Shown here in pieces: positions 61,419-64,000 of a stretch of DNA of 64,000 nt. Position numbers and translations under genes: made by a program. Below the pieces are notes generated by a model that searched no databases, was not told where the DNA came from, and was given only the letters and a program-made list of their open reading frames with translations. Positions within the stretch are counted from its first letter, which is position 1; each line of letters opens with the position of its first letter. This DNA is from B69-G16 sp964501905 (GTDB taxonomy: Archaea > Thermoproteota > Thermoprotei > Thermofilales > B69-G16): assembly GCA_964501905.1 (NCBI GenBank), contig CAZCTW010000004.1:62001-126000 (forward strand). The letters run 5' to 3'.

Positions 61419-62372
61419 ATGTATCCTGAAAATATAAGAGAAAAAATCCTATTAACCGGCGCCACGGGCTTTATAGGCAGTCACCTAATCCCTAAATTAG
61501 TAGAGAGAAACTACGATGTATACGTTCTTCAAAGGTATATAACTGGGAGATACGTTTTAGGCTCAAATGTAAAAACCGTTTTTGCAGACTTAAGAAACGA
61601 GGTGGACGTCAGGAGAGCCGTTAAGCTTGTACAACCAGATTACGTCATACATCTAGCCGCTATAAGCCCAGTCTCCTACAGCTACGACCACCCGCAAGAA
61701 GTCATAGAAGTAAACTTATTAGGAACGGTAAACCTGGCAGAAGCCTGTCTCCGCGAAGTACCCCGTTTAAACCAGTTCCTTTTCGCTTCTACATCTGAAA
61801 CCTATGGGAATGGTCCAGTACCTAAGAAAGAGGATACTCCTCAAAACCCTAACAGTCCCTATGCTGTAAGTAAGCTGGCAGCTGAGAAATACTTGTTATA
61901 CCTTAGAGACGCCTACGATTTCCCCATAACTATACTCAGGAACTTTAACACTTACGGCAGGAAGAGAAATACCCACTTTTTCGTCGAAAGAACGATATAT
62001 CAGATGCTGACTAGCAACGAGGTAAGACTAGGAGATCTTACGCCTATACGGGATTTCATGTACGTGGAGGATCACGTAAACGCTTACCTCACGTGTTTAG
62101 GGAACACCAAAGCTATAGGGGAGATCTTCAATTTCTGCACGGGTCGCCAAGCCAAATTAAGCGAAGTCGTGGAGATAATTAGAGAATTGACCGGGTTTAA
62201 AGGGGTCGTAAAATGGTACAGCATACCCGTTAGACCACTGGATATAAAAGTCCTCTACGGGGACTACTCTAAGGCCAAGAGGGTTTTAAATTGGGAGCCT
62301 AAATATACACTGGAAAAAGGGCTTAAGCTCACGGTCGACTACTGGCGGAATAAACTAAATAAAAAAAGTTGA
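61419..62372 (+). CDS. NAD-dependent sugar epimerase/dehydratase (extended SDR)
   Basis: The 317-residue protein has GATGFIGSHLIPKLV (NAD site), SETYGNGPVPKKED with the catalytic Ser/Thr region, YAVSKLAAEK (Tyr-x3-Lys) and PIRDFMYVEDHVNAYL. The pattern is close to GDP-mannose 4,6-dehydratase and UDP-sugar epimerases; the substrate is not determined. ATG 61419 was preferred to TTG 61410 because an AT-rich TATA-like segment lies 30 bases before it. Confidence 0.87.
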   Translation: MYPENIREKILLTGATGFIGSHLIPKLVERNYDVYVLQRYITGRYVLGSNVKTVFADLRNEVDVRRAVKLVQPDYVIHLAAISPVSYSYDHPQEVIEVNLLGTVNLAEACLREVPRLNQFLFASTSETYGNGPVPKKEDTPQNPNSPYAVSKLAAEKYLLYLRDAYDFPITILRNFNTYGRKRNTHFFVERTIYQMLTSNEVRLGDLTPIRDFMYVEDHVNAYLTCLGNTKAIGEIFNFCTGRQAKLSEVVEIIRELTGFKGVVKWYSIPVRPLDIKVLYGDYSKAKRVLNWEPKYTLEKGLKLTVDYWRNKLNKKS

Positions 62373-62527
62373 TATTACTCACGTTTCATAAACGCCTCTA
62401 GGTGTACACTATACCTCCATAGCCTAATTAGAAATATCCTATCTAAATTCTTTGTTATAATATTGATTTTAGATAACCTCTTCTACTTCAACTCTCTACC
62501 TTTTCAACCGTGCCCAAACAAGTTATC

Positions 62528-63652
62528 TCAATTACTTCCAGCTACCCTCTCCAGAATACTCAGAATTTTTTCTTGTTCTTCTTCTTTAATACCGACGAAA
62601 AGAGGCAGGGATAGCACAGTATCACTGGCTCGTTCAGTGTGCGGGAGGAAGCCGCGGCTATACCCGAATAACTCCATGTACACTGGTTGGAGGTGTATAG
62701 GAGGATTAAAAGCAGTCCGAGTTTCCACGCCTTCTCTATCGTATAACTCTATGGCTTTATCCCTAAGCTCTTTAGACTTGAACTGTACGGTGTAGAACAT
62801 ATACGTATGTCTAACATAAGGTGCTTCATAAGGCGGGCGTACGAAATCTAACCCTAGCTCCTCTATCCTCCTCGTGTAATACTTAGCCCCCTCTATTTTC
62901 CTAGATAGCACCCACTCTATCCGTTTGAGTTGAACTAGCCCGAGGGCGGCTTGAATATCCGTCATCCTATAGTTGAAACCTATGTATTTAAAATGGAAAG
63001 GCTCGTACTGTCCGTGAGACCTCAACATCCTAATCTTCTCAGCTAAGTCTTCATCATTTGTAGTAATCATTCCTCCTTCGCCCGTCGTTATATTTTTGTT
63101 CGGGTAGAAGGAAAAGCAGGCTACGTGTCCTAAATTGCCAACCATTTTGCCTTTGTAGATGCTACCGTGGGCTTCGGCCGCGTCCTCAATCAGGAACAAT
63201 CCGTTTTCCTCCGAAATTTCTGCTAATTCATCCATTTCAGCTGGATGCCCAGCATAGTGGACAGCTATAATAGCTTTGGTTTTCTCGGTTATCTTCTCAC
63301 GTACAGATTCAGGATCGATGTTAAGAGTTAAGGGATCTATATCAGCAAAGACGGGTTTTGCCCGTTGATATAAGACGACGTTAGCCGTAGAGATGAACGA
63401 AAACGAGGGAACTATAACTTCGTCGCCGGGTCCGATCTCTAGCGCAGCTAGCGCTAAGTGTAGAGCCGCGGTTCCATTAGAAACGGCAATGCCCTCCTTA
63501 GCCCCTATATATTTGGAAAATTCCTTCTCGAATTGCTCTACATAGAGGCCTTGAGAAAGCCTTTTCTCTAGAACTGCTTTGTAAACGGCTCTAGCGTCCT
63601 CCTCTGTAACGTATGGCACGGCGTAGGGAATTAAATACTTATTCTTATGCAC
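62528..63652 (-). CDS. DegT/DnrJ/EryC1-type sugar aminotransferase
   Basis: The 374-residue protein has the PLP site: AVSNGTAALHLALAAL, DEVIVPSFSFISTANVVL, EDAAEAHGS and the lysine in FSFYPNKNITTGEGGM. It transfers an amino group to a keto sugar nucleotide, making an amino sugar for the glycan. It is convergent with the 61419 gene and divergent from the epimerase at 63900. The 248 bases to that gene are AT-rich with only promoter-like sequence. Confidence 0.92.
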   Translation of the reverse strand: MHKNKYLIPYAVPYVTEEDARAVYKAVLEKRLSQGLYVEQFEKEFSKYIGAKEGIAVSNGTAALHLALAALEIGPGDEVIVPSFSFISTANVVLYQRAKPVFADIDPLTLNIDPESVREKITEKTKAIIAVHYAGHPAEMDELAEISEENGLFLIEDAAEAHGSIYKGKMVGNLGHVACFSFYPNKNITTGEGGMITTNDEDLAEKIRMLRSHGQYEPFHFKYIGFNYRMTDIQAALGLVQLKRIEWVLSRKIEGAKYYTRRIEELGLDFVRPPYEAPYVRHTYMFYTVQFKSKELRDKAIELYDREGVETRTAFNPPIHLQPVYMELFGYSRGFLPHTERASDTVLSLPLFVGIKEEEQEKILSILERVAGSN

Positions 63653-63899
63653 TAATATTCACCGATTATATTGAAAGATACTTGTATATTGATTTATTTA
63701 TACCTTTCCCTATTCTATGAGAAAATAGATAACTATTCTGTATAACTTTAATATTTTTTACTAAAGTTCTTTCGTAATTTTTCTTTATTAATTATTCGAA
63801 AAATAAAAAGAATAATGAGAAATATATGGAGAAGTATTAGAAAGGATTTATATAACACAGTGAAGAAAAGTATAATGATAAATTTGGAAGGAAAAATCC

Positions 63900-64000
63900 A
63901 TGAAAATATTAGTTACCGGGTCCTCGGGTTTTATAGGTAGTCATATAGTCGATAAACTGCTAGAGAACAACTACGAAGTAGTAGGAGTCGACCTATGGTT
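63900..64000 (+). CDS. NAD-dependent sugar epimerase/dehydratase, N-terminus only
   Basis: The frame begins at ATG 63900 after GGAAGGA and reads KILVTGSSGFIGSHIVDKLL, then NNYEVVGVDLW, to the window end. GSSGFIGSH and the following strand are the NAD-binding start of an extended SDR. A TATA-like box (GGATTTATATAAC) lies at about 63844-63856. The rest is outside the window. Confidence 0.85.
   Translation, partial: MKILVTGSSGFIGSHIVDKLLENNYEVVGVDLW

Noticed and set aside
1..64000. tRNA, rRNA or CRISPR array
   Set aside because: No TPsiC-like GGTTCGAATCC arm with an acceptor stem, no rRNA-like block and no regularly spaced repeats were seen when reading both strands; the Cas4-like gene stands alone.

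Overview
The window is 64 kb of an archaeal chromosome. Genes are preceded by TATA-like boxes, many starts are leaderless, and the remaining starts use GGTG(A/G)-type ribosome binding sites. Family content is archaeal: TrpB2, KptA, AlaX, a geranylgeranyl-reductase-family enzyme, C/D-box sRNA-like genes and TnpB remnants. Heavy use of AGA/AGG and ATA codons fits a thermophile, probably of the Thermoproteota or a related deep lineage. The sequence alone does not fix the taxon. I found no rRNA, tRNA or CRISPR array.

Layout. (1) 1-1461: a secreted helical-hairpin protein diverges from a membrane-anchored winged-helix regulator. A second such pair lies at 30581-32597. (2) 1784-7127: a biotin-dependent acyl-CoA carboxylase locus with a KipA/PxpC-like protein, carboxyltransferase, a 52-residue epsilon-like protein, biotin carrier, biotin ligase and biotin carboxylase. 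(3) 7291-10482: two tandem paralogous double-HTH regulators and a surface GATase-like protein. (4) 10948-17157: a ferric-iron-type ABC importer and a surface metallophosphoesterase. (5) 17199-19512: an atypical thioredoxin reductase and a thioredoxin-CcdA fusion. (6) 19481-26560: a mixed stretch with a glycosyltransferase, M20 peptidase, nucleotide-sugar dehydrogenase, ZIP transporter, and a radical SAM/Cas4-like nuclease pair. (7) 26615-28583: a nearly 1 kb region poor in genes, with a structured-RNA candidate, a good C/D-box sRNA, a 45-residue AbrB-like gene and a truncated TnpB, followed by a gene tail. (8) 28596-42601: two MFS transporters, UspA, DppA, KptA, several small unknown genes, TrpB2 with an ACT regulator, a CYTH protein and a third MFS transporter. 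(9) 43357-46410: a DtxR-type regulator in one operon with a Zn/Mn ABC importer. (10) 46407-50292: an operon of FAD reductase, GTPase-winged helix and V4R protein, then a DNA-repair-type radical SAM protein. (11) 50353-56991: surface and processing proteins, including a propeller/PEGA-like protein, HtrA, a transglutaminase and a discoidin-like protein, plus AlaX. (12) 57126-64000: a glycan assembly cluster with glycosyltransferases, a GH-like propeller, epimerases and a sugar aminotransferase.

The strongest leads are the duplicated pair of secreted helical protein and membrane-bound winged-helix regulator; the symmetrical leaderless promoter between biotin ligase and biotin carboxylase; the compact structured element at 26707-26806; two C/D-like sRNAs carrying nearly the same guide; orphan TnpB C-terminal tails; the GTPase-winged-helix/V4R operon; and the NADPH-motif-less thioredoxin reductase beside a thioredoxin-CcdA fusion.
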